Shown: positions 1 to 8,396 of the stretch, one piece after another
How the letters are laid out: each line of letters starts with the position of its first letter
How positions within the stretch are numbered: position 1 is the stretch's first letter
Assembly (NCBI GenBank): GCA_913052045.1
Contig: CAJXDJ010000004.1
Span: 1 to 20,654, forward strand
DNA length: 20,654 nucleotides
Source: an uncultured Dehalococcoidia bacterium
Lineage (GTDB): Bacteria > Chloroflexota > Dehalococcoidia > Lucifugimonadales > GCA-2712585
Direction: 5' to 3'
Program-made: the position numbers and the translations under genes
The notes under the pieces: generated by a model
What the model saw: only the letters and a program-made list of their open reading frames with translations
Databases searched by the model: none
What the model was told of the DNA's origin: nothing

Positions 1-1
1 G

Positions 2-703
2 GTCGATGTTTATTCCAATGATCTATTTTTTGTTCATATGATCCAACATCTCCTATTAGTGATGGTTGCTGCTCCATTAATTCGAATATCAAGCCCAATG
101 GCGGAATATCTTTGGGGGTTACCAGAATCGATAAGGAGACCAATCGGGAACATGCTTGCTAAAAAAGGCATTATCAGGGTCTTTTTGCATGGAGTTACTA
201 CTCCTTTGGTTGCCTGGTTCCTATTTGCTATTGTTATGTGGGTGTGGCATGTGCCGGAAATTTATGATATGGCGTTAAACTCTAAACAATTACACGACTT
301 TGAACACCTCACCATGTTTTTTGTTGGGATAGTATTTTGGTGGCCGGTGCTAGGATCTCCAGTTTTATTTCAACAATTGGCTTTCCCTTTGCGATTCCTG
401 TACCTGTTTTTAGCTCTAGTCCAAAATGTAATATTAGCGGCTATATTGACTTACACCGATACAGCAATTTATCGGTTTTATGTTGATTCTCCACTACATT
501 GGGGCATTTCTAGTATGGCGGATCAGCAATTGGGAGGAGTATTAATGTGGCTAGTTGGATCGATGATGTTTGCAGGGGTTACAATTGTGCTCATATACAT
601 GTGGTTGGAGAGGGACCATAGACGAATGCTCAAAGAACAGCGAGAGATGTCGTTAAGAAAAGAATATTTGATCATGTTTCAAAAACAAGCCAAATGTTCT
701 TAG
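2..703 (+). CDS. ctaG: Caa3-type oxidase assembly protein CtaG, 5' partial
   Basis: This is a polytopic membrane protein of the Caa3_CtaG family, which is needed to assemble active cytochrome caa3 oxidase, probably at the copper insertion step. The reading frame is open to the left edge, and the codons before the first ATG (position 38) encode a continuation ending in VH. The joined stretch HMIQHLLLVMVAAPL is the conserved family segment, so the ATG at 38 is internal and the true start lies outside the window. About 233 residues are visible, with several hydrophobic helices, a conserved W-HVP motif (residues VWHVPEIYD) and a His-containing DFEHLTMF segment. The C-terminal tail is basic and charged. 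It sits about 140 bp ahead of coxB in the same direction, as expected for an oxidase assembly factor. Confidence in the family is high; the exact role in this organism is inferred. Confidence 0.88.
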   Translation, partial: VDVYSNDLFFVHMIQHLLLVMVAAPLIRISSPMAEYLWGLPESIRRPIGNMLAKKGIIRVFLHGVTTPLVAWFLFAIVMWVWHVPEIYDMALNSKQLHDFEHLTMFFVGIVFWWPVLGSPVLFQQLAFPLRFLYLFLALVQNVILAAILTYTDTAIYRFYVDSPLHWGISSMADQQLGGVLMWLVGSMMFAGVTIVLIYMWLERDHRRMLKEQREMSLRKEYLIMFQKQAKCS

Positions 704-748
704 ATGAGTATGTGGGAAGAGTTTGAGCGAAATAGGGCTCAAGTTTTC

Positions 749-777
749 TTGACTCCACTATGATGCCTTGGTAGAGT
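749..777 (+). promoter_or_regulatory. Sigma70-type promoter for the cox operon
   Basis: TTGACT (749-754), a 17-bp spacer and TAGAGT (772-777) form a good -35/-10 pair. Transcription would begin near 784, just after the TTG codon at 782. That removes this TTG as a start and supports the ATG at 842 for coxB. The same two hexamers with the same spacing occur before infC and the guaB3-like gene. Confidence 0.6.
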
Positions 778-841
778 ACCTTTGAAATTTTACGATCTCT
801 TAGAACTTCGAACTAAGGTCTTTGTCAGGAGACACCCTTTG

Positions 842-1924
842 ATGGTAAGGCTACCCTCTTTCCGGAGTTGCTGCATAGTTTCCCTTCTAATTGGCGTGGT
901 GTTGCTTGTCGCTTGCAATTCCAGCAGTCCACAATCGACGTTCGACGCCGCAGGTCCCGTAGCCAGAGAGCAGTTAAGGTTGTTTTGGGTAATCTTCTGG
1001 GCAGCAATGATTGTTTTTGCCCTTGTAATGGCGGTCCTGATTTACTCGATGATCCGATTTCGAAGAAGATCTGTAGACGATCTTCCCAAACAAGTCCACG
1101 GTAATACTGCTTTGGAAGTTGTTTGGACAGTGGTTCCCATTATACTTCTAATCGGGATAGGTATAATGACGGTCCGTACTTTGTTTGCTTTGGACACCCC
1201 CCCCTCTTCTGACCCCCTTCGTGTGGAGGTATGGGCCCATCAATGGTGGTTTGAGGCCGCTTATCCTGACTACTCCATCACTACTGCGAATGAGATATAT
1301 ATACCTGTTGATCGAGATGTTAGCGTTAAACTGCAGTCAACTGATGTGCTGCACAGTTTTTGGGTTCCGAAACTTGCCGGCAAAACTGACGTTGTGCCGG
1401 GTAGAGTTAACAAACAATGGTTTCGTGCAGAGGAAGAAGGAGTGTTTTATGGGCAATGCGCAGAGTTTTGCGGCACAGCACATGCGTTGATGAAATTTCG
1501 CGTAATAGCAGTTTCTGAACCAGAATTTAATTTATGGCTAGATCAACAGCGGTTACCTGTGATGGCTCCCACAGATCTTGCTGCAACAGGTGCATCAGTT
1601 TTTAACGCTAAGGGCTGTATAGTTTGTCATTCTGTCGGCGGACCGGATAGCAATGAGATTAGGGAATCCCGAAATGCTGCGTTTTTTGCGGGACAAATGG
1701 TTAGCCATGGTCCGAACCTGACCCATTTTGGAAGTAGGGATGTATTTGCTGGGGCTATATTAGAAGTGAATGAAGAGAACCTAAAGAACTGGCTTAAAGA
1801 TCCCGAGGGTTTGAAACCAGGAAATCGAATGTCTAGTTTGGCTGGAGCATTCAACGATCCGGCCTTGGAGCTAACTAAGAGCGATATAGACGCGTTAGTG
1901 GCGTATTTGTTGAGTCTTGAATAG
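842..1924 (+). CDS. coxB: Cytochrome c oxidase subunit II with C-terminal cytochrome c domain (caa3 type)
   Basis: Subunit II carries the CuA electron-entry site of the aa3 oxidase; here it is fused to its own cytochrome c. With the start at ATG 842 it has 360 residues. A lipoprotein signal peptide ends in the lipobox LVAC with Cys25. Two transmembrane helices follow (about 47-70 and 95-116). The periplasmic CuA domain has ligands His171, Cys206, Glu208, Cys210, His214 and Met217. The cytochrome c domain has CIVCH (Cys259, Cys262, His263) and probable axial Met330 in GNRM. The start was chosen because AGGAGA lies at 827-832, nine bases upstream, because the signal peptide then begins normally, and because the predicted promoter places the transcript start after the upstream TTG (782). 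The 20-residue extension from that TTG looks unnecessary. It leads the coxB-A-C-D order. Confidence 0.95.
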   Translation: MVRLPSFRSCCIVSLLIGVVLLVACNSSSPQSTFDAAGPVAREQLRLFWVIFWAAMIVFALVMAVLIYSMIRFRRRSVDDLPKQVHGNTALEVVWTVVPIILLIGIGIMTVRTLFALDTPPSSDPLRVEVWAHQWWFEAAYPDYSITTANEIYIPVDRDVSVKLQSTDVLHSFWVPKLAGKTDVVPGRVNKQWFRAEEEGVFYGQCAEFCGTAHALMKFRVIAVSEPEFNLWLDQQRLPVMAPTDLAATGASVFNAKGCIVCHSVGGPDSNEIRESRNAAFFAGQMVSHGPNLTHFGSRDVFAGAILEVNEENLKNWLKDPEGLKPGNRMSSLAGAFNDPALELTKSDIDALVAYLLSLE

Positions 1925-1992
1925 ATGAAGATAATTGAGTGTATATTAACTTCAAAGAGGGAGTCCGTTGTATTTAATACTAGGTGGTTGTT

Positions 1993-3891
1993 ATGGTAAC
2001 TACGACTAAGGGGATGTGGGGTGGAGTAATTGCCAAAAGACCGATCGCCCCTACCGGGGTCCTTGGTTGGCTGTTTACTATTGATCATAAACGGATCGGT
2101 ATTCTTTATGGTGTTACTGCCTTTATATTATTTTTATTGGGTGGTATAGAGGCGCTACTTATAAGACTTCAACTTACTTCTGCGAATGCGGACATTATCA
2201 GCCCAGAGCTCTACAATCAGTTATTTACAATGCACGGCACTACTATGATTTTCATGGTAATTATGCCAATGAGTGCGGCTTTTTTTAACTTTATCGTGCC
2301 GTTAATGATAGGGGCTCGAGATGTTGCGTTCCCCAGATTGAATGCCTTTAGTTACTGGACATTCCTCTTTGGGGCGATTCTTATGAATGTCAGTTTCCTA
2401 GCTGGGGGAGCTCCCGCAGTCGGATGGTTTGCTTATTCACCGCTTACATCAATACAATTCTCGTTAGGCAGTGGTGTAGATTTTTGGATTCTTGGTCTTC
2501 TGGTCCTTGGGGTCGCATCACTCGCAGCCGGGTTTAACTTTATAGTCACGATTGTAAACATGAGAGCCCCAGGAATGAGCATGATGCGACTTCCCATATT
2601 TATTTGGATGACTTTAGTCGTCAACTTCTTAATAATTCTGGCTTTTCCCATCATTACAGTAGCTTTAATATTGCTTCTATTCGACCGTCAATTTGGGACA
2701 ACATTTTTTGAGGTAACCTCAGGAGGGGATCCACTTCTCTGGCAACATCTGTTCTGGGCCTTTGGTCATCCCGAGGTCTATATATTGATTCTACCGGCCA
2801 TGGGTATAGTTTCAGAGGTCATTCCGGTCTTTTCCAAAAAGCCGCTATTTGGCTATTCGACAATGGTTCTGGCTGGTATTCTCATTGGTTTTATGGGATG
2901 GGGTGTGTGGAGTCATCATATGTTTACTGTAGGTCTTGGGCCTACCGCTAATGCAGCTTTTTCTCTAACTACTATGTTTATCGCGGTACCGACTGGAATA
3001 AAGATATTTAATTGGTTGGGGACTATGTGGGGAGGGTCTATAAGTTTTACTACTCCTATGCTTTTTGCAATAGGATTTATCGCTATGTTTACGATTGGTG
3101 GGATGAGTGGCGTTATGCATGCTGTCGCCCCTTCTGATTTTCAACAGAGTGATACGTATTTCGTAGTAGCGCACATACATTATGTGCTTTTTGGAGGGGC
3201 GCTCTTTGGAGTTTTTTCTGGAATATATTATTGGTGGCCTAAAATCACAGGAAAGATACTAAATGAAATGCTGGGTAAAATTTCATTTTGGCTATTCTTT
3301 ATCGGTATGAATCTGACGTTCTTTCCCATGCATTTTGTTGGGTTGGACGGTATGCCTCGTCGTATTTATACTTACTCGGAAGGGATGGGTTGGGACTTAT
3401 GGAACGCGGTATCAACCGTGGGGGTTTTTGTAATAGGGTTGGGCATCCTTGTTTTTATGCAAAACGTTTGGTATACCAGGCGAAAAGGGAAACAAGCGGG
3501 CTCGGACCCATGGGATGGTAGGACGTTAGAATGGTCTATACCATCACCACCACCCGAATATAATTTCGTAGAGATTCCAAATGTTGATGGTAGAGACGCT
3601 TTTTGGAGTCAGAAATATTTTGAGGGGCCGGATGGTAAACCAACGAAAATAGTTGAGGAGAACGCTCCGATTAAAACACATAGTGATGACCATGACATAC
3701 ATTTACCTACACCTTCCTATTATCCCGTGCTGGTGGCATTGGGTGTGACTCTAATTGCTGCGGGGTTGTTATCTCATCTGTTCTTTAGTGTAACCGGTGG
3801 TGTTTTGACCTTTGTGTCAGTATTAGGATGGGCGCTTGAACCACCCACGGCTCCCGCAGACGACGGAGATCATAGAGCAGGGGCGTATTAG
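1993..3891 (+). CDS. coxA: Cytochrome c oxidase subunit I
   Basis: This is the catalytic heme-copper oxidase subunit that reduces O2 to water and pumps protons. In the 632-residue protein, His81 (MHGT) and His396 are the heme a ligands and His394 (AHIHY) binds heme a3. CuB is held by His259, His308 and His309. GHPEVY supplies the D-channel Glu261 and the cross-linked Tyr263, which marks an A1-type oxidase. TGIK gives the K-channel Lys337. At least twelve membrane helices are followed by a charged linker (about 500-570) and two further C-terminal hydrophobic segments, making it longer than the roughly 530-residue core family. ATG 1993 is preferred, with AGGTGG five bases upstream (1982-1987); an in-frame GTG at 1984 would add only three residues. 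It lies 68 bp after coxB and 5 bp before coxC. Confidence 0.97.
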   Translation: MVTTTKGMWGGVIAKRPIAPTGVLGWLFTIDHKRIGILYGVTAFILFLLGGIEALLIRLQLTSANADIISPELYNQLFTMHGTTMIFMVIMPMSAAFFNFIVPLMIGARDVAFPRLNAFSYWTFLFGAILMNVSFLAGGAPAVGWFAYSPLTSIQFSLGSGVDFWILGLLVLGVASLAAGFNFIVTIVNMRAPGMSMMRLPIFIWMTLVVNFLIILAFPIITVALILLLFDRQFGTTFFEVTSGGDPLLWQHLFWAFGHPEVYILILPAMGIVSEVIPVFSKKPLFGYSTMVLAGILIGFMGWGVWSHHMFTVGLGPTANAAFSLTTMFIAVPTGIKIFNWLGTMWGGSISFTTPMLFAIGFIAMFTIGGMSGVMHAVAPSDFQQSDTYFVVAHIHYVLFGGALFGVFSGIYYWWPKITGKILNEMLGKISFWLFFIGMNLTFFPMHFVGLDGMPRRIYTYSEGMGWDLWNAVSTVGVFVIGLGILVFMQNVWYTRRKGKQAGSDPWDGRTLEWSIPSPPPEYNFVEIPNVDGRDAFWSQKYFEGPDGKPTKIVEENAPIKTHSDDHDIHLPTPSYYPVLVALGVTLIAAGLLSHLFFSVTGGVLTFVSVLGWALEPPTAPADDGDHRAGAY

Positions 3892-3896
3892 ACTAA

Positions 3897-4520
3897 ATGG
3901 CGATTACATCTGAAAATCAAGAACATACCTCTACGGGTTTGAGCAATAGAAAACTTCTCATGTGGACCTTTCTGGGGTCAGAGTGTCTATTTTTTGGCTC
4001 ATTAATTGCCACTCACATGGTTAACAGGAATGAGGCAGCGTTCGTCCATGGACTTTCGCCAGCTTGTCTTTTGGATATCCCAATTACATCGATGAGCACC
4101 TTTGTTTTGTTGATGAGCAGCGTGGCGATGGTTCTGGCAGTGGCTGCTGCTTACAGATTTGATGTAAAGCAACAACGATTGTGGTTACTTATGACGGCTT
4201 CACTTGGGATAATTTTTTTGGGCTTTCAGGCTTATGAATTTCAGACGTTTGTGAATGAGGGTTTGACAATTGGCACTAACTTGTTTGGTTCCACATTTTT
4301 CACACTGACTGGTTTTCATGGTGCTCATGTGACGCTTGGTGTGGTATGGATATTTATTATGTTCATTCTAACTTATATAAAACCTGACGCGACAAGTAAT
4401 CCTCTTAACACAGATATTGCAGGACTCTATTGGCATTTTGTCGATATTGTCTGGATCGTTATATTTACGGTGATCTATCTTATCGGATCCTATGGACTTG
4501 ATTGTGGCCATGTTGGATAG
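3897..4520 (+). CDS. coxC: Cytochrome c oxidase subunit III
   Basis: Subunit III is a membrane component that supports subunit I stability and proton uptake. The 207-residue protein has hydrophobic helices beginning at LLMWTFLGSECLFF, which contains the conserved membrane Glu. The family's FHGAHV motif follows, and near the C-terminus comes YWHFVDIVWIVIF. Its length matches short bacterial forms. The start lies only 5 bp after the coxA stop, and the nearest purine-rich stretch (AGGGGC, about 3878-3883) is somewhat far upstream, so translational coupling to coxA is likely. It is followed 16 bp later by the subunit IV gene. Confidence 0.95.
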   Translation: MAITSENQEHTSTGLSNRKLLMWTFLGSECLFFGSLIATHMVNRNEAAFVHGLSPACLLDIPITSMSTFVLLMSSVAMVLAVAAAYRFDVKQQRLWLLMTASLGIIFLGFQAYEFQTFVNEGLTIGTNLFGSTFFTLTGFHGAHVTLGVVWIFIMFILTYIKPDATSNPLNTDIAGLYWHFVDIVWIVIFTVIYLIGSYGLDCGHVG

Positions 4521-4536
4521 GATTTAGGAGAAGGTG

Positions 4537-5244
4537 ATGTCGTCAGATCATAAGAATGGGCAACATGGAGCTAGCATACCTGCGTATATGCTGGTGGCCT
4601 TGATATTGATCGTTGTCACCGCTCTTGAGGTCGGCATTTTTTATCTCGATGTGGTTGGCGAGCTACTGGTTATCATCATGATCGGCCTTTCCATTATGAA
4701 ATTCGGGCTCGTTGTCGGTTATTTTATGCACTTGAAATTCGAAGCACCATTATTCACTTATTTTTTCCTGGGGGGGTTATTGTTAGCCATCTCCATATCA
4801 TTAGCATTTCTCACCTTATTTACGAACTTTGACATTGGTGAGCCAAACGTGGCTCAGATAGCTCCTGCAACTCCGACTCCTTATCCAACTCCAACTGTTG
4901 TAATGGTTCCGGTGGAATCTGCTAGTAATATAGTTTCAGAGGGTGTGGTCGATACCTTGGTTGGGGGCGAGGGAATTTTCGTCGGGAAGGGTTGTGCGGG
5001 GTGCCATTCAATTGATGGTCTCGACGGGGCGGTTGGCCAGGTTGGGCCGAACCTTACGAATATAGGGACTGTTGCCGGCACTCGTATATCTGGCGTGAAT
5101 GCAAGGGAATATATCGAAAACTCTATTATGAATCCGAGCGATTTTATTGTGGATGGATTCGCTCCAGTGATGCCGGAGCTCATGGGCTCTTTTAAAGAAG
5201 GGGAATTCAAAGAATTAGTCGATTATCTCGAATCGCTCGAGTGA
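4537..5244 (+). CDS. Cytochrome c oxidase subunit IV fused to a cytochrome c domain
   Basis: The N-terminal part (about residues 15-100) has three hydrophobic helices and the segment KFGLVVGYFMHLKFE, which matches the small prokaryotic subunit IV (CoxD/CtaF type) of caa3 oxidases. A Thr/Pro linker (TPTPYPTPT, about 112-120) leads to a C-terminal cytochrome c domain. That domain has heme motif CAGCH (Cys153, Cys156, His157), a conserved GPNLTNIG segment, and probable axial Met212 in APVMPELM. The 235-residue protein is therefore about twice the length of plain subunit IV. ATG 4537 is preferred over the immediately preceding in-frame GTG (4534), because AGGAG at 4526-4530 sits six bases upstream. 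It is the last structural gene of the oxidase set. The fusion suggests a second covalent heme c near the electron-entry side; that role is inferred. Confidence 0.88.
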   Translation: MSSDHKNGQHGASIPAYMLVALILIVVTALEVGIFYLDVVGELLVIIMIGLSIMKFGLVVGYFMHLKFEAPLFTYFFLGGLLLAISISLAFLTLFTNFDIGEPNVAQIAPATPTPYPTPTVVMVPVESASNIVSEGVVDTLVGGEGIFVGKGCAGCHSIDGLDGAVGQVGPNLTNIGTVAGTRISGVNAREYIENSIMNPSDFIVDGFAPVMPELMGSFKEGEFKELVDYLESLE

Positions 5245-5253
5245 ATTTTCCAT

Positions 5254-5272
5254 GGCCACAATGTGGTTTTTA
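5254..5272 (+). terminator. Weak hairpin plus T-run between the subunit IV gene and ctaA
   Basis: GGCCAC, a three-base loop AAT, and GTGGTT (two G-U pairs) are followed by a few T residues. The stem is short, so this could be a weak terminator or attenuator separating oxidase structural genes from the heme A genes, or it could be chance. Confidence 0.25.
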
Positions 5273-5286
5273 GTGGAACATAAGTT

Positions 5287-6225
5287 TTGAAGATTGAATT
5301 GAACAGAAAGATTCCTGGTCCGCAATTGCGAAGCCTCGCATTTGCTACTGTGATATCGATTTTCTTCTTAATTGTTTTGGGAGGGGTAGTGCGCGTTACT
5401 GAATCCGGGTTGGGCTGCCCAGATTGGCCGCTTTGCCATGGGGGAATAATTCCCCCGTATAAACTTGAGACATTGATAGAATATTCCCATAGAGTGGTAG
5501 CATCCTTGGTCGCCATTTTGGTTTTGGCGATGCTTGTTTTAATTTGGATCAAATATAGAGGCGAAAGATTGTTATTATATTTGACCCTTACTGGATTTAT
5601 TTTGGTAATTGCTCAAGCTGGTTTAGGTGGAATTACCGTTCTTACTGAATTGGCTGGGAATCTGGTTACTATCCATCTTGGCCTAGCTCAGATATTGTTA
5701 GCATTGTTTACCCTTGTATTTTTTGTGATTACCTATGGTTCTAACTCCGGAGCAGGGATTTTCAACAAACACAAATGGTTACTTATGGCAACCATAACCA
5801 GTGTGTTTGCTCTATTATTGAGTGGTTCATATACCACTACTACAGGCGCCTCGGGAGCATGCGACCAATGGCCGTTTTGTCAGTCAGGATCACTGTTGAT
5901 TAATAGCAAGTTACCAGTGGTTCACATGATTCATAGGATTGTCGCTGTTGTGGCAGGTATCTTAATTGTGGCCAGTTTGCAGTTAGCGTGGAAAACCAGA
6001 AATGGAGGTAGTAAATTGTATCCTGCGGGTGTTATCTTGGGTTTCGCGTTCGTAATGCAAATAGTAGTGGGAGCGGCAACCGTATTGTTAGATTTACCAG
6101 CAGAATTAAAGATTCTACATCTTTTTGTTGCTACTCTAATGTGGTGGCTGATTGTGATTATGTTGTTGCTATTGTATTTTCACGGACAAAACCCTCGTTT
6201 AACAGGGAAACTTGAGACTAATTGA
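5287..6225 (+). CDS. ctaA: Heme A synthase (CtaA/COX15 family)
   Basis: CtaA converts the C8 methyl of heme O to the formyl of heme A, the last step in making the oxidase cofactor. The 312-residue protein shows two related four-helix halves, as the family does. Half one has ESGLGCPDWPLCHG with the redox Cys pair Cys44/Cys50, EYSHR with His68, and His130 (TIHLG). Half two has Cys192/Cys198 (CDQWPFC), His216 (HMIHR) and His278 (ILHLF). These are the expected heme-ligand histidines and extracellular disulfides. The start is taken at TTG 5287, because an in-frame stop (TAA, 5281-5283) lies just upstream and no ATG occurs before the first helix. TTG 5299 is an alternative. The ribosome binding site is weak. 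ctaB follows after about 30 bp. Confidence 0.94.
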   Translation: MKIELNRKIPGPQLRSLAFATVISIFFLIVLGGVVRVTESGLGCPDWPLCHGGIIPPYKLETLIEYSHRVVASLVAILVLAMLVLIWIKYRGERLLLYLTLTGFILVIAQAGLGGITVLTELAGNLVTIHLGLAQILLALFTLVFFVITYGSNSGAGIFNKHKWLLMATITSVFALLLSGSYTTTTGASGACDQWPFCQSGSLLINSKLPVVHMIHRIVAVVAGILIVASLQLAWKTRNGGSKLYPAGVILGFAFVMQIVVGAATVLLDLPAELKILHLFVATLMWWLIVIMLLLLYFHGQNPRLTGKLETN

Positions 6226-6255
6226 TAATTTAACCAACGTGGATTGTTTTATAAA

Positions 6256-7131
6256 ATGGATGGATCAATCATAAAAGAGAAATTTCGTGGTTATGTGAGC
6301 CTAACAAAACCACGTATTATGGTTTTGTTATTGGTAACTGCCATGACGGGGTTGTTTTTGGGTGAACAGGGTGTTCCATCGCTCACATTAGTTATTGTTG
6401 TACTTATAGGTGGTGCATTTGCGTCAGGAGGGGCAAGCTCGTTAAACCACTATTTGGACAGAGATATAGATAGCAAAATGAATAGGACCAAAAACAGACC
6501 TATACCATCGAAACAAATAAGTCCTGTTGAGGCGCTGTTATTTGGCGTAGTTTTGAACGCTTTGGGATTCCTGGTTTTCATATATTGGGCTAATCTTTTA
6601 AGTGCGATCCTGGCGATTACTGGTACTCTGTTTTATATCTTCGTATACACGATGTTGTTGAAACGAAATACCCCCCAAAACATAGTGTTTGGTGGGGCGG
6701 CAGGAGCAATTCCTCCGTTGGTTGGTTATGCTGCTGTTACAGGGATGGTTTCCATATCGGCGATATATTTGTTTTTGATCATATTCTTTTGGACTCCACC
6801 CCATTTTTGGTCGCTAGCCCTGATGATAAAAGATGATTATGAAAGAGCAGGAATACCAATGTTGCCTGTAGTAAAGGGAGTGGATCATACAAAACGTTCT
6901 ATTTTCGCTTATACAGTTCTCTTAGTAGGTTTAACGTTAATGTTTGTATGGATGGAAGGAATGGGTTGGCTCTATTTTATCACTTCTCTTGTTCTGGGTA
7001 GTATGTTTGTCTATTATGCGTGGGCTCTTCTTAGAAGAGGTACAGAACGGGCAACGAAACGGATGTACCTTTATTCTCTCGCCTACCTGTTTTTGTTATT
7101 CGCGGGTATTATGTTAGATGCTATAGTCTGA
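6256..7131 (+). CDS. ctaB: Protoheme IX farnesyltransferase (heme O synthase)
   Basis: CtaB attaches a farnesyl group to protoheme IX to give heme O, the substrate of CtaA. The protein (291 residues from ATG 6256) belongs to the UbiA prenyltransferase superfamily. The first Asp-rich motif is NHYLDRDID with Asn64, Asp68 and Asp72, followed by the family signature KMNRTKNRP. The second motif lies around KDDYERAGIPMLPVVKG. Eight or nine membrane helices are evident. An in-frame TTG at 6244 would add four residues; neither start has a strong ribosome binding site, and ATG is chosen on codon grounds. This is the last gene of the oxidase locus and it converges on rplT with an 85-bp gap in which no convincing terminator was found. 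Confidence 0.95.
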   Translation: MDGSIIKEKFRGYVSLTKPRIMVLLLVTAMTGLFLGEQGVPSLTLVIVVLIGGAFASGGASSLNHYLDRDIDSKMNRTKNRPIPSKQISPVEALLFGVVLNALGFLVFIYWANLLSAILAITGTLFYIFVYTMLLKRNTPQNIVFGGAAGAIPPLVGYAAVTGMVSISAIYLFLIIFFWTPPHFWSLALMIKDDYERAGIPMLPVVKGVDHTKRSIFAYTVLLVGLTLMFVWMEGMGWLYFITSLVLGSMFVYYAWALLRRGTERATKRMYLYSLAYLFLLFAGIMLDAIV

Positions 7132-7216
7132 GGTCACGAGGCTCGAACCGTTTGGGGCTACTGGTGAATCATAAAAACCGGGATCAATGGTTGCTAGTTG
7201 GTTTATATTCTTTATC

Positions 7217-7588
7217 CTAGGAAGCGGTCGGGCTATCGAGTTGACTTTTGGCTATTTCCACTAAATCCTCAAATCCCTTAGGGTCATGTATCGCGGTTTC
7301 GGATAACATTTTCCTATCTACAGCGACATTGGCTTTGGTCAGCCCACGAATTAGCTGGTTATAAGGGATACCTAGACTACGCGAAGCTGCGTTTATCCGT
7401 AGGATCCATAACCTTCGAAATTCTCTCTTGCGTTCACGTCTGTGTCTGTAAGCATGGCTCCAGGCATGCAGCAGGGCTTCCCGAGCACGACGGAACTGAC
7501 GCCCAGACGCGTTTTGGTAGCCTTTGGCAAGAGACACAATCTTCTTATGTCTCTGATGTTTTGTGACTCCTCTTTTTACTCTAGTCAA
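7217..7588 (-). CDS. rplT: 50S ribosomal protein L20
   Basis: L20 binds 23S rRNA early in large-subunit assembly. The 123-residue protein starts TRVKRGVTKHQRHKK, very close to the usual PRVKRG start, and includes the conserved YRHRRERKREFRRLWILRINAA segment and GIPYNQLIRGL. The length is normal. The start codon is TTG (7588), with AAGGG seven bases upstream on the minus strand. No in-frame ATG could serve without losing the conserved N-terminus. It lies 19 bp after rpmI in the usual infC-rpmI-rplT order. Confidence 0.97.
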   Translation of the reverse strand: MTRVKRGVTKHQRHKKIVSLAKGYQNASGRQFRRAREALLHAWSHAYRHRRERKREFRRLWILRINAASRSLGIPYNQLIRGLTKANVAVDRKMLSETAIHDPKGFEDLVEIAKSQLDSPTAS

Positions 7589-7607
7589 TTCTTTACCCTT
7601 ATTTGAT

Positions 7608-7808
7608 CTATAAGCTATTGGGTATAAGCCGCCGAAGAGCCTTTACTCTATGAGGGCTTACTGGTAGTTTACTATCGTAAGTACGACGTACTTTTTTAGG
7701 TTTTTTCCTTCTTAGATGGCTACTATTGCCCTTCATGCGGAGCATTTTACCTGTGCCGGTTATGTGTATTCTGGCTCTAGCGCCTTTGTGTGTTTTCAAT
7801 TTAGGCAT
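7608..7808 (-). CDS. rpmI: 50S ribosomal protein L35
   Basis: This small basic protein of 66 residues begins MPKLKTHKGARARIHITGTGK, the typical L35 signature, and carries the Lys/Arg-rich stretch HLRRKKPKKVRRTYD. Its ATG overlaps the last eight bases of infC, so translation is probably coupled to infC. Confidence 0.97.
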   Translation of the reverse strand: MPKLKTHKGARARIHITGTGKMLRMKGNSSHLRRKKPKKVRRTYDSKLPVSPHRVKALRRLIPNSL

Positions 7809-8352
7809 CTTTTACCTCGACGGGCATCTTCTCTACCTTTCTTGTAGGCTGAGGGACCAATATCATGGACACGTTATTTCTCTCAGCCGACGGAGCTTTT
7901 TCTAATTTTGATACTTCTTGTAATTTTTCTGCTACGGTCCGCAGTAGGACCATCCCCAATTCTGGATGGGTAACCTCTCTGCCCCTAAAGAAGACGGCTA
8001 TTTTTACCTTGGCGCCCTCTGACAGTAGTTGTCCCGCCTTGCGAGTTTTAGCTGAAAGATCGTGATCGCCAATATTAGGCCGGAATCTGATCTCCCTTAA
8101 TTCGGTAGACTTTTGAGCTTTCTTAGACTCCTTCACTTTTTTTGCATGCAAATATCTTAGCTTGCCGTAATCTAGGATTCTGCAGACCGGTGGGTCAGCT
8201 CCCGGAGAGACCTCTACCAAATCCAGATCTTTAGTTCGTGCCATATCTAAAGCGTCGATAAGAGACACGATTCCAAGCTGGGCTCCATCGTCGTCGATGA
8301 CTCTGATGCGGTCACTTCGAATGCCTGAGTTAACCTTATACTCTCTGACTAT
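7801..8352 (-). CDS. infC: Translation initiation factor IF-3, probably starting at ATA
   Basis: IF-3 binds the 30S subunit, prevents premature 50S joining and rejects wrong initiation codons. The conserved protein begins VREYKVNSGIRSDRIRVID, contains the N-domain signature (AQLGIVSLIDALDMA, DLVEVSPGADPPVCRILDYGK) and the C-domain (KEIRFRP-like REIRFRPNIGDHDL, VKIAVFFRGREV). The start at ATA 8352-8350 (183 residues) is chosen because GGGAGGA lies nine bases upstream (8362-8368) and because homology begins at exactly this codon. An in-frame ATG at 8406 would add 18 residues (MLEFLPQQLNINLGGFRT) unlike IF-3, has only a weak AAGG very close by, and sits upstream of the predicted transcript start. 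A near-cognate start fits the known autoregulation of E. coli infC, whose start is AUU. infC follows thrS and overlaps rpmI. Confidence 0.9.
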   Translation of the reverse strand: MVREYKVNSGIRSDRIRVIDDDGAQLGIVSLIDALDMARTKDLDLVEVSPGADPPVCRILDYGKLRYLHAKKVKESKKAQKSTELREIRFRPNIGDHDLSAKTRKAGQLLSEGAKVKIAVFFRGREVTHPELGMVLLRTVAEKLQEVSKLEKAPSAERNNVSMILVPQPTRKVEKMPVEVKDA

Positions 8353-8361
8353 GGTTCGAAA

Positions 8362-8368
8362 TCCTCCC
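8362..8368 (-). promoter_or_regulatory. Strong Shine-Dalgarno deciding the infC start
   Basis: The minus strand reads GGGAGGA here, followed by nine bases and then ATA. It is among the best ribosome binding sites in the window. It lies inside the longer ATG frame, which is hard to explain unless initiation takes place at the ATA. Confidence 0.7.
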
Positions 8369-8396
8369 AAATTTATATTCAACTGCTGAGGCAAAA

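Noticed and set aside
1627..2088. 153-codon open frame on the minus strand
   Set aside because: It lies antisense to the end of coxB and the start of coxA and has no recognisable domain or ribosome binding site.
7132..7216. Possible terminator between convergent ctaB and rplT
   Set aside because: Only a 4-bp AACC/GGTT stem with a 9-base loop beside a T-run could be found, too weak to call.
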